NCBI GenBank assembly: GCA_965248635.1
Contig: OZ252114.1
Location: forward strand, 3,968,001 to 4,032,000
Reading direction: 5' to 3'
DNA: 64,000 nucleotides
Source: CBDAPI01 sp965248635
GTDB taxonomy: Bacteria > Acidobacteriota > UBA6911 > RPQK01 > CBDAPI01
How positions within the stretch are numbered: the first letter of the stretch is position 1; each line of letters opens with the position of its first letter. The notes under the pieces were generated by a model. The model saw only the letters and a program-made list of their open reading frames with translations. It made no database searches and was not told the DNA's origin. A program made the position numbers and the translations under genes. Shown in pieces: positions 8,821 through 17,511 of this stretch.

Positions 8821-8961
8821 ATGAGGATTGAGATGAGGATAGCAGTCGCCGAACTCGCTCAGGAAACGGACACGTTTAGTCCGATGGTTGCCAGCCTCAG
8901 CGACTTTGAGGCATACGGCATCTATGAAGGGGGAAGGCGTCGTAGTCAAACAGTATCTTAG
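8821..8961 (+). pseudogene. N-terminal fragment of an M81-family (MlrC/microcystinase-like) metallopeptidase
   Basis: The 46-codon frame contains MRIAVAELAQETDTFSP and DFEAYGIYEGG, matching the conserved opening (MRIAVAQ..HETNTFSP) of M81/MlrC proteins, which are normally about 480-500 aa. It stops at a TAG right after this block and no downstream remainder was found; the next gene lies on the other strand. Confidence 0.6.
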
Positions 8962-9042
8962 TCGCTCGCCGCAAATCGAAATTCCGGAATCGAGAGTGGG
9001 GGCCCCTAGAGTGGTTCGCCCCAGGCCGGGGCAGGGGTCTTG

Positions 9043-10806
9043 TTACCATCCCAACCAGCCCTTCACCACAGGCCACTGCTTGTGATAGAAAACCAGAAAC
9101 GACAGGCTCAAGTAGAACAGGGCACAGCATGTCATGCCGATCCGGCTGGCGATGCCCGGGCGAAGCGGTGCTGGTAGGTATCGCAAATTGTTGCGCAGAA
9201 CGAAGATCGCGGTGAGTCCAAGGGCGAGATTCGCAAAATTCGCGATCAGGAGCACCATCAACTTGGGCTCGCCGTAGGTCGTGAACAAATAGGCGCAGAC
9301 GAAGGTCCAGGCCACATAGATGGCGAGGATCGTGTAGTAGATTCGCTTCACCTGATCGGTCGCCATGGTCTCGCGGATCCGCCGACTGCCGGACCAAATG
9401 ATGTCCGTCCAACGACGGCAGACATCCTCAACGATCGACATCTGGCTGGGGAGCAGGACGACCAGCCCGACGACCAGGGTGGCGACCCAGAAAAACTGCG
9501 CGGCGGCGGGCGAGAAACCCGGCGCGTGCCGCAGTCCATCGGCAGAGATGATCGCCTGGTTCAGTTTCATGCTCTCCGGATCTCGAAACAGCTCGGAGTG
9601 CGGCGAAAACTGGATCGAGAGCAGGGCTGGAAGCGCCATGCCAATGATGCATCCGGGGGCCCAGATAAAGACCTGGTCGGTGATGATGTACTTCCACCAG
9701 CCGCGCCATCTCCAGAGATTCTCCTGGGTGAGAGGGAACACCTTTCCCAGATGGCTCAAAGGAATCTTCCGGCCACCGACGGCACTCGGGATCGCGCCCA
9801 CCTTACTGCCCATTCCCCACCCTTTGTCCCGAACAAAGTTGCTGTAGGTCGAGTTGACCAGGCCGCCGCCACCCGCATACCCGGCAAACGCACCCAACAG
9901 CGCGATCTGCGTCAGGAGGAAGAGCGGCATGGCGCCGTCCCGGAACAACGACACAAAGACGTTATCGACGTTCTCGCCGTCCCACTTCCCGTCGCCGTCG
10001 AGATCCTCGAAGCTGATGAGCTTCCCCGACTCGTCCCTCTGGTGAGGCTCTACCACATCCAGGCGCCCGTCTCGGTCGAAGTCCTCGCCGGGGTCGAGCT
10101 TGCTGTTTCCGTTTCTATCCTCGGCCAGGATTACCGGCACGTTGCCGACCTTGAGGAACCCGCTGAACACCTTGCCCCAGTTGGCGGCGCTCACAAAGAA
10201 GATGCCGACGATCGAGCAGAACCCCAGGACGACGACTATTTTCGTGGTCATGACGGCCTGCATCATATTATAAATTTTCCCACCAACGAGAATGGGCAAA
10301 GAAACGGCAGCAAGCAGGATATAGGCCAGGGTGGTAATGAGCGGTTTATCGTCGGGCGTCAGAGGTCGGTCGAGGTAGATCGCGCCCACCACGGTGGCGC
10401 CGGTCGTCGACAGCGCGGGAACTAAGGACCCGAGATTGAGCAAGAGGAGAACGCCGATCCAGAACAACGGGCCCGGTTTGGCGCGCAGGAAGCCCGTCAT
10501 GACCGGCTCGCCGCAATAGAGCGCATAACGGCCGCACTCGATGTTGTAGAACACCTGGCAGAGAATCGCAACCAGTGCAATCCACATCAGGCTGCCGCCG
10601 TATCGGGCAGTGACTTCCGCCCCCAGCAGCCATTCGCCACCGGCGGTCTGAATGCCGCACATGACGATGCCCGGCCCGATGAATCCGACCAGGTTCTCCC
10701 ACGAGAGCGGCTTCGGTTTCGGAAGATCGGTTACGCCCCATTTCGGAAGGCAGGTTTCCGGCCGATAGGCGCCTGCACCGTGATCGGATAGAGGAGCATT
10801 CTTCAT
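9043..10806 (-). CDS. Nramp-fold (PF01566-like) transporter with an inserted EF-hand-like Ca-binding segment
   Basis: 587 aa from the ATG at 10806 (MKNAPLSDHG); the upstream in-frame start at 10851 lacks family support. It contains about 11-12 hydrophobic helices. The first helix reads GPGIVMCGIQTAGGEWLLGAEV where canonical Nramp proteins have the DPGN metal-binding motif, so the classical metal site is absent. Between helices, about residues 228-280, lies an acidic insert with DRNGNSKLDPGEDFDRDGRLD-like and DLDGDGKWDGEN EF-hand/dockerin-type loops. By topology it should sit outside the membrane, but the side was not determined. The family moves divalent metals; substrate here is unknown. It is a single gene flanked by the GNAT gene upstream. 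Confidence 0.75.
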   Translation of the reverse strand: MKNAPLSDHGAGAYRPETCLPKWGVTDLPKPKPLSWENLVGFIGPGIVMCGIQTAGGEWLLGAEVTARYGGSLMWIALVAILCQVFYNIECGRYALYCGEPVMTGFLRAKPGPLFWIGVLLLLNLGSLVPALSTTGATVVGAIYLDRPLTPDDKPLITTLAYILLAAVSLPILVGGKIYNMMQAVMTTKIVVVLGFCSIVGIFFVSAANWGKVFSGFLKVGNVPVILAEDRNGNSKLDPGEDFDRDGRLDVVEPHQRDESGKLISFEDLDGDGKWDGENVDNVFVSLFRDGAMPLFLLTQIALLGAFAGYAGGGGLVNSTYSNFVRDKGWGMGSKVGAIPSAVGGRKIPLSHLGKVFPLTQENLWRWRGWWKYIITDQVFIWAPGCIIGMALPALLSIQFSPHSELFRDPESMKLNQAIISADGLRHAPGFSPAAAQFFWVATLVVGLVVLLPSQMSIVEDVCRRWTDIIWSGSRRIRETMATDQVKRIYYTILAIYVAWTFVCAYLFTTYGEPKLMVLLIANFANLALGLTAIFVLRNNLRYLPAPLRPGIASRIGMTCCALFYLSLSFLVFYHKQWPVVKGWLGW

Positions 10807-10900
10807 GGCTCGCCAGTGTAGCCAGACCTCCCCCGGTGAAGCAACGAGCAACCGGCGGTTGCTGCCTCCAGGTCAACGTCTGGTATGAGCCAATCGGCTA

Positions 10901-12034
10901 TCAACACGACGCGACTTCCACCACAGACTGCTGGCGCAGCGTTCTTCGGTAAATCACATAATTCCGCGCGACACGGCCACCGACCTTCTCCGCTGTTCGG
11001 CGAGAAGGCCAGTTGTCGTCGAGTATCGGACTGAAACTAGCGAGCTTGTAACCGCGCTCGTGCATCGCCAGGTAACTGTTCGCTGCCATGGCCGCGGCTA
11101 TGCCGCGGCCGCGAAACTCCTTCTTGACGCCGATCGCCAAGAGGATGCCATGGTCGATCTTGTTCCAGGCTCTGTCGTATTCAGGCGAATCGGTGTCGAA
11201 ACCGTCCCGTCGCACGGCCAGCAGGGCCTGGTTGACGTTTGGCGGCGACGAAACCACGCCGACGGGTTTCCCGTCCACCGTCGCAATGACCTGAAACTCC
11301 GGAACAACTGCCCGCTTCGCGGCCAACGCCTGGAAGTGTTCCCGCGGGTAGGCCATCATACCCCAGTGCTCGGCGAAGGCCGCGTTGAAGACCTCCTCGT
11401 ATGTCCTAATTTCTTCCGAAATCTGGGCGGTGTCCCAGCATCGTAACCGTATGCCGTCACGCTGCGCCTGCGCGACCAACTCGCGGTGGCTCCCGGCGAG
11501 CTGCGGCGTGAGTCGGAGTTGATACTCGACCATTCCCTTCTCCGTCTCGAAGCCGCTGTTCTTGAGGTAGCTGTGATAATACGCCGGGTTGTAGGTGTGG
11601 AACGCGCTGGCCGGCGCGTGATAACCGTCGATCGTCAGGGGCAGCTGCCACCCGGCCAGATACGACGCGCGAATCGCGACGCAATTCTGACCCTCGAAGT
11701 ACTCGACAACGTGTCCCAGGAGCCGATCGACGGCCACGCCGTAGTCGGGTAGCGCCTCAAACGACACCAGGTGGCCGAGCGTCTCCTTCCAGCGCCGATT
11801 GTATTGGGTATCAATAACGGCCGTCGCCGTGGCCACGATCCTTTCCTCTTGTTCGACCCAGAAGGGCTGCACGCGCAAGGTCTGGCAGCGGGGCGCACGC
11901 CCGCTCAACAGGCGCACCAACGGCTCGGGAGGAGGCGCCGACCAGCAGGGATCGCGGCGATAGACCTGGGAGGGGAAACGAGCGTATCGCTCGAATTCGT
12001 CCTCCGTTTCTAACCGTCTGACACGAAGGCTCAT
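10901..12034 (-). CDS. GNAT-family N-acetyltransferase-like protein
   Basis: 377 aa, about twice the length of a single GNAT domain. The C-terminal half holds motif A (LAIGVKKEFRGRGIAAAMA, about residues 300-318) with the RGRGIA acetyl-CoA loop, followed by a helix and a strand ending NYVIYRR. The N-terminal half lacks a clear acetyl-CoA loop and may be a degenerate second GNAT fold, as in tandem GNAT proteins. Acceptor substrate is unknown. It lies 94 bp upstream of the Nramp-like gene on the same strand and could be co-transcribed. Confidence 0.7.
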   Translation of the reverse strand: MSLRVRRLETEDEFERYARFPSQVYRRDPCWSAPPPEPLVRLLSGRAPRCQTLRVQPFWVEQEERIVATATAVIDTQYNRRWKETLGHLVSFEALPDYGVAVDRLLGHVVEYFEGQNCVAIRASYLAGWQLPLTIDGYHAPASAFHTYNPAYYHSYLKNSGFETEKGMVEYQLRLTPQLAGSHRELVAQAQRDGIRLRCWDTAQISEEIRTYEEVFNAAFAEHWGMMAYPREHFQALAAKRAVVPEFQVIATVDGKPVGVVSSPPNVNQALLAVRRDGFDTDSPEYDRAWNKIDHGILLAIGVKKEFRGRGIAAAMAANSYLAMHERGYKLASFSPILDDNWPSRRTAEKVGGRVARNYVIYRRTLRQQSVVEVASC

Positions 12035-12136
12035 GGCTCCGGCAACCGAATGGGCCGGGTGGCCCGGATTATCGACGACATCAGCGGCTCTCGGGTACGG
12101 CCTCCAACAGCAGAGCCAGGGCGTCCTTGAGCCTGA

Positions 12137-13998
12137 TTATTCATCCTCCCCGGGGGGGATAACGGGCAGCAGGATGTGAGACGGATACCGATCGTCGTGA
12201 TAGATGGTTTGCTGTGCCACCACAATCTCAGGATCAATTCCTAACTCCCCACCGTTGTTGAGGTTGCGGTCGAAGCGGGGGAAATTGCTGCTGGAGATCT
12301 CAATGCGAATCCGCTGGCCTTTCAAAAAGACCTGGCTGATGACTCCCACCTCGATGAAAAACTCATAGACCTTGCCCGCTTCCATCAAAACAGGATTTTC
12401 AAACTGGCCCGGAGCGGGCAGGGCTGTTCGAATCGCGGCGGGCTGCCGAAAACGCGCCCGCAAAATCCCGGCACACAGATTCACCGCCCTTCCATCCGGA
12501 TATACATCGAGCAGTTTCGCGGTCCAATCCGTGTCTTGGGCCGAGCTGCTGGCATAGATTTTGGCCTGAACCGGCCCCGTTACTTCCAGATCTTCCTCCA
12601 GTACCTGAGTGCTATACACGAGCACGTCATCTCTGCGCTCCACGGGCCGCTGATCCAGTGGAAAAATCTGCCCGTTCGGGTCCAGGCCCAGCGAGGGCAC
12701 GGGATCCTCCGGGTTGTAGACACACGAATCGACCGCTTTGCGCTGGGCCGGCTTTTCCCGGCTCAGGCGTCCGTCTCCGAAGAGCGTGTTGGCTCGGCCA
12801 TCACTGTGCAAATAATAGGGCACCCATTGTGTTTCCGGCAGGGGCCATATCTCAGCACTCTTCCACTCATTCTTCCCCATCGCAAAGAGCCTCAGGGCGG
12901 TTCCTGCTCCACGCCGTTTTCGATCCCTTTCAGCCAGCGATCCATCCAGCGCAGCCACAGCTCAGTCAGGTCGAACACTGAATCCGGGCCGAAATCGAGA
13001 AGCCCGGCCTTTTGTACAGGCGTATAGGTGTGGGTCCACGGACCCACCACCACCTTTTGCAGCCTCTTGGCCCGTTCCGTCCCCTCTTTTTGGATCCCTT
13101 CATAGTTGGCAAACAGGGATTTCGCATGGGCATCCAACCACCCGCAGATCTGCAGGATCGGTAGATCCATCCTCTCGAACTTCCCGTAGTTGCTGATCTT
13201 CTTCCAATACGCGTCATAACTGGAGTGGCGCACCCAATCCCGATAGAAATCGATGGGCCGTCCCGTAGCCTCTTCATCAGCCGTGAGAATCGGCAGGTGT
13301 CTGAACAGCACGTCCCAGTTGTAATGCGCGCGGTCTTGCGCCGTTCGGGCGCTGGTCCCTATGGCCCATGGCAGGTTAATGTAGAGCATGAAGGCACCAC
13401 CCGTATAGTTCATTCCATACTTGTAAAAGTCGGCCGAAGCCATCTGGGGAATGACCGCTTTCAGATACGGGGAACCGGTGGGTGCCGCCAACCATTGAAC
13501 CAGCCCTACATAGGATGCCCCGACCATTCCCACCTGTCCGTTTGACCATGGCTGCGTGCCACACCAGTCCAAACTATCCCGGCCGTCGTTGATGTCATCG
13601 AACCAGGCGTACCACTCGCCGTCTGAGTCGAAGCGACCTCGGCAGTCCTGCACAACATACGCATAACCACGACGGGCAAAATACAGGGCCCGCTCCACAT
13701 CCCCCTGGCGACTATTGCCATAGGGGGTACGTTCCAGGATGACCGGCCACTTCCCTTCTTTCCCGGGCAGATAGATATCAGCGGACAACTTCACGCCATC
13801 TCGCATGGGCATCTTTACATCGACCCGGGTGGCCACCTCGAATTCAGGTTTCGAAAGCAGGACCTTCCAGTCCGGTGTCTCACCGAAAGCCGGCCAAAGC
13901 CAAGCCGGGAGAAGCAATGCCAATACGATCCGGGGAGTTCCTAACTTCCTCAGTGAACCCGAGATCAAACCAATGTCTCCTTCTTCTGATTCGTGCAT
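12137..13998 (-). pseudogene. CocE/NonD hydrolase interrupted by a one-base frameshift
   Basis: Two overlapping frames together encode a full-length (about 605 aa) exported CocE hydrolase. The first (13998-12892) has a signal peptide, PMRDGVKLSADIYLP, nucleophile GASY, Asp in CGWLDAHAKS and His in GPWTHTYT, then ends GVEQEPP-stop. The second (12958-12137) continues in step with the paralogues: LRLFAMGKNEW through PSHILLPVIPPG. The coding strand at the break reads CCGCCCTGAGGCTC, whereas the paralogue at 52136 reads GAGCCCCCATTGAGGCTC. One C missing from the C-run accounts for the shift. Either a real inactivating mutation or a sequencing error; a programmed frameshift is less likely because there is no slippery heptamer. 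Confidence 0.8.
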
Positions 13999-14111
13999 AG
14001 CGCCCTTTCCTGCTATCGAGTCGCCCCATGGTACTGCATATCCAGGTCGCTGTATGCCACCCGTTTAGCGCCTTGCCTTTGCCCTTGCCGGGTGTAATGT
14101 TCAAGTTTAGA

Positions 14112-14129
14112 GTGGGAGGGGCCTCCCAC
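14112..14129. repeat. Minimal copy of the GTGGGAGG palindromic repeat
   Basis: GTGGGAGG-GG-CCTCCCAC, a perfect 8-bp inverted repeat with 2-nt centre, followed by ATT. It looks like an internally deleted copy of the repeat at 40202-40286. Confidence 0.5.
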
Positions 14130-14199
14130 ATTCCCAATGCTGGAATATGGAGGGCGTGTCGTGTATGTGCCGCAGAAATTTTGGGTTAGTATCGCAGGC

Positions 14200-15702
14200 A
14201 TGCGAGAAGGAGGGTGCTCCTCACACAACACTTTTCTGGCTTTTGCAGTCACTCTGAGCGTTGTCTGCACCGTTTTGGCAGGGGAGCCGATCGACTTGGG
14301 CTCGCGCCTGGAGCTGCTGGTCGACCACTATTTGATCGATCAGGTTAGTGGCAACGCCGGCCTGCGATTACACCACCCGACGCCGGCCCAAGTGGCCGTG
14401 ATCCACGACAGGCCTTGGGAGGGCAACTCGTGTCATTACAAAACCGTGTTCCGAGACGGCAGTCTGTATCGAATGTACTATCGGGGCGCACACGTGGTTT
14501 ACAGCGAGAGCGTCGAGAAAGGTTATTACGCCGCACATCCCGAAGTGGTTTGTTATGCCGAGAGCAAAGACGGCATCCACTGGTCCAAGCCCTGGCTGGG
14601 ACTGGTCGAATTCAACGGATCGAAGGAGAACAATATTATCTGGGAGGGAGTGGGCTCACACAACTTCACGCCCTTTAAGGACACCAACCCGAACTGCAAG
14701 GCTGAAGAAGCCTACAAGGCAATCGGTCGCGGTGCAGGTGGCTTGTTTGTTTTCAAGTCCCGGGATGGGATCCATTGGTCTCTTATGCACGACCAACCTG
14801 TCATCACGAAAGGGGCGTTCGATTCCCAGAACCTGGCCTTCTGGGACGGGACGCGCGGGGAGTATCGCGAATATCACCGTGATTTTCGTAACGGGCGTGA
14901 CATCCGAACCAGCACCTCCAGGGACTTCCTTCACTGGTCCGAACCGGTTTTCCTGAACTATTCGCCCGGGCGTGTAAGCCAGCTGTACACAAATCAAGTG
15001 ATTCCCTATTACCGTGCCCCACACATCTTTCTGGGCTTCCCCACCCGGTATATTGATCGCGGCTGGACCGAATCAACCAGGAAGCTGCCCCAGCTCGAAT
15101 ACCGTCGGCTGCGGGGCGCTAAATCGCAGCGAGAAGGAACGGCGCTGACCGATGGAATGTTCATGAGCAGCCGCGATGGCCGAAACTTTCGGGTGTGGCC
15201 GGAATCGTTCATTCGTCCCGGGCTGCGGCTCAAGTACAACTGGTTTTACGGTGACAATTATCAGAACTGGGGCCTGGTAGAGACCGCCTCGATGATCGAA
15301 GGCGCGCCCAGAGAACTTTCGATCTATGTCAGCGAAAATGCGGAGCAGGGAGAAAGTATGACGTGGCGGCGCCATACTCTGCGGATCGATGGATTTGTCT
15401 CGCTGCACGCTGCATATGGCGGCGGCGGTCTTCTCACCAAAGCACTTCGTTTCGCGGGCCACACGCTGGTGATCAACTTTTCAACCTCAGCGGCGGGGAG
15501 CATCCGTGTCGAGGTTCAGGATCAGCAGGGCAGGCCCCTGGCCGGTTATTCCCTCGCCGAGTGCGACGAGGTATTCGGTGACGATCTTGAGCGGACCATC
15601 ACCTGGGTAGGACGAAGCGACCTCAGCGATCTGGCTGGAAAGCCCGTGCGTCTGCGCTTCGAGTTGAGGGACGCCGATTTGTACTCGCTCAGGTTCCGCT
15701 AA
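14200..15702 (+). CDS. Secreted five-bladed beta-propeller glycosidase-like protein
   Basis: About 500 aa from ATG 14200 (MREGGCSSHNT, then a hydrophobic signal peptide ending VLAGEP); the upstream in-frame ATG at 14137 adds a doubtful 21 residues. The body carries repeating propeller strands of the GH32/GH43/GH68-like type: FRDGSLYRMYYRG, VCYAESKDGIHWSKP, VFKSRDGIHWSL, TSTSRDFLHWSEP, MFMSSRDGRNFRVW. Each Asp-Gly plus Trp motif is typical of sucrose- or arabinan-type glycosidases and their relatives. A C-terminal beta-sandwich (from about 400) may bind carbohydrate. The catalytic residues could not be assigned with confidence, so hydrolase activity is inferred. It is convergent with the DapA-family gene, 1 bp apart. 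Confidence 0.65.
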   Translation: MREGGCSSHNTFLAFAVTLSVVCTVLAGEPIDLGSRLELLVDHYLIDQVSGNAGLRLHHPTPAQVAVIHDRPWEGNSCHYKTVFRDGSLYRMYYRGAHVVYSESVEKGYYAAHPEVVCYAESKDGIHWSKPWLGLVEFNGSKENNIIWEGVGSHNFTPFKDTNPNCKAEEAYKAIGRGAGGLFVFKSRDGIHWSLMHDQPVITKGAFDSQNLAFWDGTRGEYREYHRDFRNGRDIRTSTSRDFLHWSEPVFLNYSPGRVSQLYTNQVIPYYRAPHIFLGFPTRYIDRGWTESTRKLPQLEYRRLRGAKSQREGTALTDGMFMSSRDGRNFRVWPESFIRPGLRLKYNWFYGDNYQNWGLVETASMIEGAPRELSIYVSENAEQGESMTWRRHTLRIDGFVSLHAAYGGGGLLTKALRFAGHTLVINFSTSAAGSIRVEVQDQQGRPLAGYSLAECDEVFGDDLERTITWVGRSDLSDLAGKPVRLRFELRDADLYSLRFR

Positions 15703-15703
15703 G

Positions 15704-16633
15704 TCACACACCCGGCACTTCGAGCCGCAGCAACAGTTCACGAAGCTGAGCGCGTTCTGCGCTGTCGAGGGATCGCGTGGGCAGCCGGCTGGGCCCGCCG
15801 GGTCGCCCACAGATTTCAAGGGCAGCCTTGACCACCGGGCTTTCGGCCCCCGTGCGCCGCCACATCTTCTCGCGAAATTCGACCCAGGGCCAGTTTGTGG
15901 AGGTGAGCCTGCGCTGGGCGGATGCGTAGTCGCCTGCCTCCAGCAGGTCCCAGACCGCAAGATCGTGCTCCGGCCAGATCGTACACAGGTGAGTGATGTA
16001 ACCCGTTCCGCCCAGCAGGTGGTTCATCACGTGCATCCCCTGATTGTCGACCACCGCCAGTTGATCCGAGAAGCGGGCAACACCGTGCAGGTACGTTGTA
16101 CTGTCCGGCTGGGACCACTTGAGCGCGAGGCACCTCGGTAGCTCGGCCAGCCGAGCGACCTGGTCGAGCGACATGTTGTAGCCCTCCCAGAAGGTGTTGT
16201 AGATCACGATCGCCAGGTGGCTGGTCGCCTCATGCACGGCTTCGAACAGCCGAAGGCAATCTTCATCGGACGACTCGTAGTAGTAGGATGGTCCCAGCTG
16301 AATTCCATAGGCTCCGATCTCTTCCCCCCAGCGGGCCATCTCGATGCTCGCCTGAGGATTCGTGTCCTGTGCTCCTACCAGGACGGGCACGTCCCCGGCG
16401 GAATCGACAACGGTCCTGGCAACTTCCTTGCGTTCGGCTACCGACAACATTGGAAAGTCGCCACCCGCACCCACGGCCAGCAGCACGCCGCGCCCTCGTG
16501 CGATTCCGCGCTCGAGAAGGCAGCCGACGTTCTCACGAATGGCTGCATGATCGACGCCGAGGTCCTCGTTGAAGTTGGTAATCACCGGTATCATAGGGCC
16601 ACGCAAGGTCTGCTTTACCTCCTCAACTGGCAT
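15704..16633 (-). CDS. Dihydrodipicolinate synthase/N-acetylneuraminate lyase family aldolase
   Basis: 309 aa TIM-barrel class I aldolase. Lys172 in LALKWSQPD is the Schiff-base lysine and Tyr145 in VIYNTFW the proton relay, at the expected 27-28 residue spacing. The GxGGDFPMLS block (57-64) replaces the usual GTTGE loop, so the carboxylate-binding loop differs from DapA. Members outside lysine synthesis cleave 2-keto-3-deoxy sugar acids or related 2-oxo acids. It is the last gene of a minus-strand set (SDR, alpha/beta hydrolase, this gene; gaps 33 and 50 bp), which favours a catabolic aldolase. Confidence 0.8.
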   Translation of the reverse strand: MPVEEVKQTLRGPMIPVITNFNEDLGVDHAAIRENVGCLLERGIARGRGVLLAVGAGGDFPMLSVAERKEVARTVVDSAGDVPVLVGAQDTNPQASIEMARWGEEIGAYGIQLGPSYYYESSDEDCLRLFEAVHEATSHLAIVIYNTFWEGYNMSLDQVARLAELPRCLALKWSQPDSTTYLHGVARFSDQLAVVDNQGMHVMNHLLGGTGYITHLCTIWPEHDLAVWDLLEAGDYASAQRRLTSTNWPWVEFREKMWRRTGAESPVVKAALEICGRPGGPSRLPTRSLDSAERAQLRELLLRLEVPGV

Positions 16634-16683
16634 ATCGAAACTTCACCATGAAACAAGCTCCATTGGGTTGAACTACTTGGGAA

Positions 16684-17478
16684 TCATAGCATTCTGCCCA
16701 GGAACTCCAGGACAATCCTGTTGAACTCTTCGGGTTGCTCCTCACACACCGTATGAGAAGCGTCCTCGACAACGACCAGCTCCGAGTCGGCAATACGCTC
16801 AGCGATGATCTCATGATCTCTGACCGGGGTCGACCGGTCCGCCTCTCCCGTGACCAACAGGGTCGGACACTGGATCTTGGTCAGGTCGTCCCGGATGTCT
16901 AACTCCATGATCCCCCGGCAGTTGGCCGCATATCCCAGAGGAGGATTGGCGCCGATCATCTTCCGGTACAGGTCCATGATCTCCGGCCGAGCCTGGCGAA
17001 AAGACTCCACGAACCAGCGATTCAGTGCCCCTTCGATGAGCGGCTCCATTCCCTCCCTCTCGGCGGTTTCCACCCAGCGGGGCACCTCTTGTCTGATCAT
17101 ACCCTCGAGCCTGGCCGAGGTATTGACCGCGACCATGGCGCTGACCCGGTGTGGCTGGTCGGCTGCGAATTGCAGAGATAGAAAGCTCCCGAAGCCCTGG
17201 CCCACAATGGCCGCCTGCTCGATACCGAGAGCATCCATCACTGCACCCAGATCGTCGGCATGATCCCGGACGGTGAACTTCGAGCCTGGTTTGCCCACCG
17301 TCTCGGATTTTCCCATGCCCCGCAGTTCATAAACGATGGTCCTATACTTCCGACTCAGCTGGGGCTCGAGGTGCCGCCACAATAACCGGTTCAGACCGTT
17401 GCCGTGAATACAGATCACGGGGGTTCCACTTCCCGATTCGATGACCCGAAAGCGACTTCCGTTTGCAATGATATCCAT
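16684..17478 (-). CDS. Alpha/beta hydrolase fold protein with Gly in place of the nucleophile Ser
   Basis: 264 aa, similar in layout to 3-oxoadipate enol-lactonases: oxyanion-loop HGNG (25-28), nucleophile elbow at 93-98, Asp214 in TGEADRSTPV and His242 in DASHTV. The elbow reads GQGFGS, so the usual G-x-S-x-G serine (position 95) is glycine. The codon is GGC on the coding strand, with no sign of a frame problem. It therefore probably cannot form an acyl-enzyme; it could act as a lyase, a general-base hydrolase, a cofactor-free oxygenase-like fold, or a binding protein. It is cotranscribed with the SDR and DapA-like genes. Confidence 0.75.
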   Translation of the reverse strand: MDIIANGSRFRVIESGSGTPVICIHGNGLNRLLWRHLEPQLSRKYRTIVYELRGMGKSETVGKPGSKFTVRDHADDLGAVMDALGIEQAAIVGQGFGSFLSLQFAADQPHRVSAMVAVNTSARLEGMIRQEVPRWVETAEREGMEPLIEGALNRWFVESFRQARPEIMDLYRKMIGANPPLGYAANCRGIMELDIRDDLTKIQCPTLLVTGEADRSTPVRDHEIIAERIADSELVVVEDASHTVCEEQPEEFNRIVLEFLGRML

Positions 17479-17511
17479 CCTTGCCTTTGCCTTTGCCCTC
17501 CTCTTTAATTT

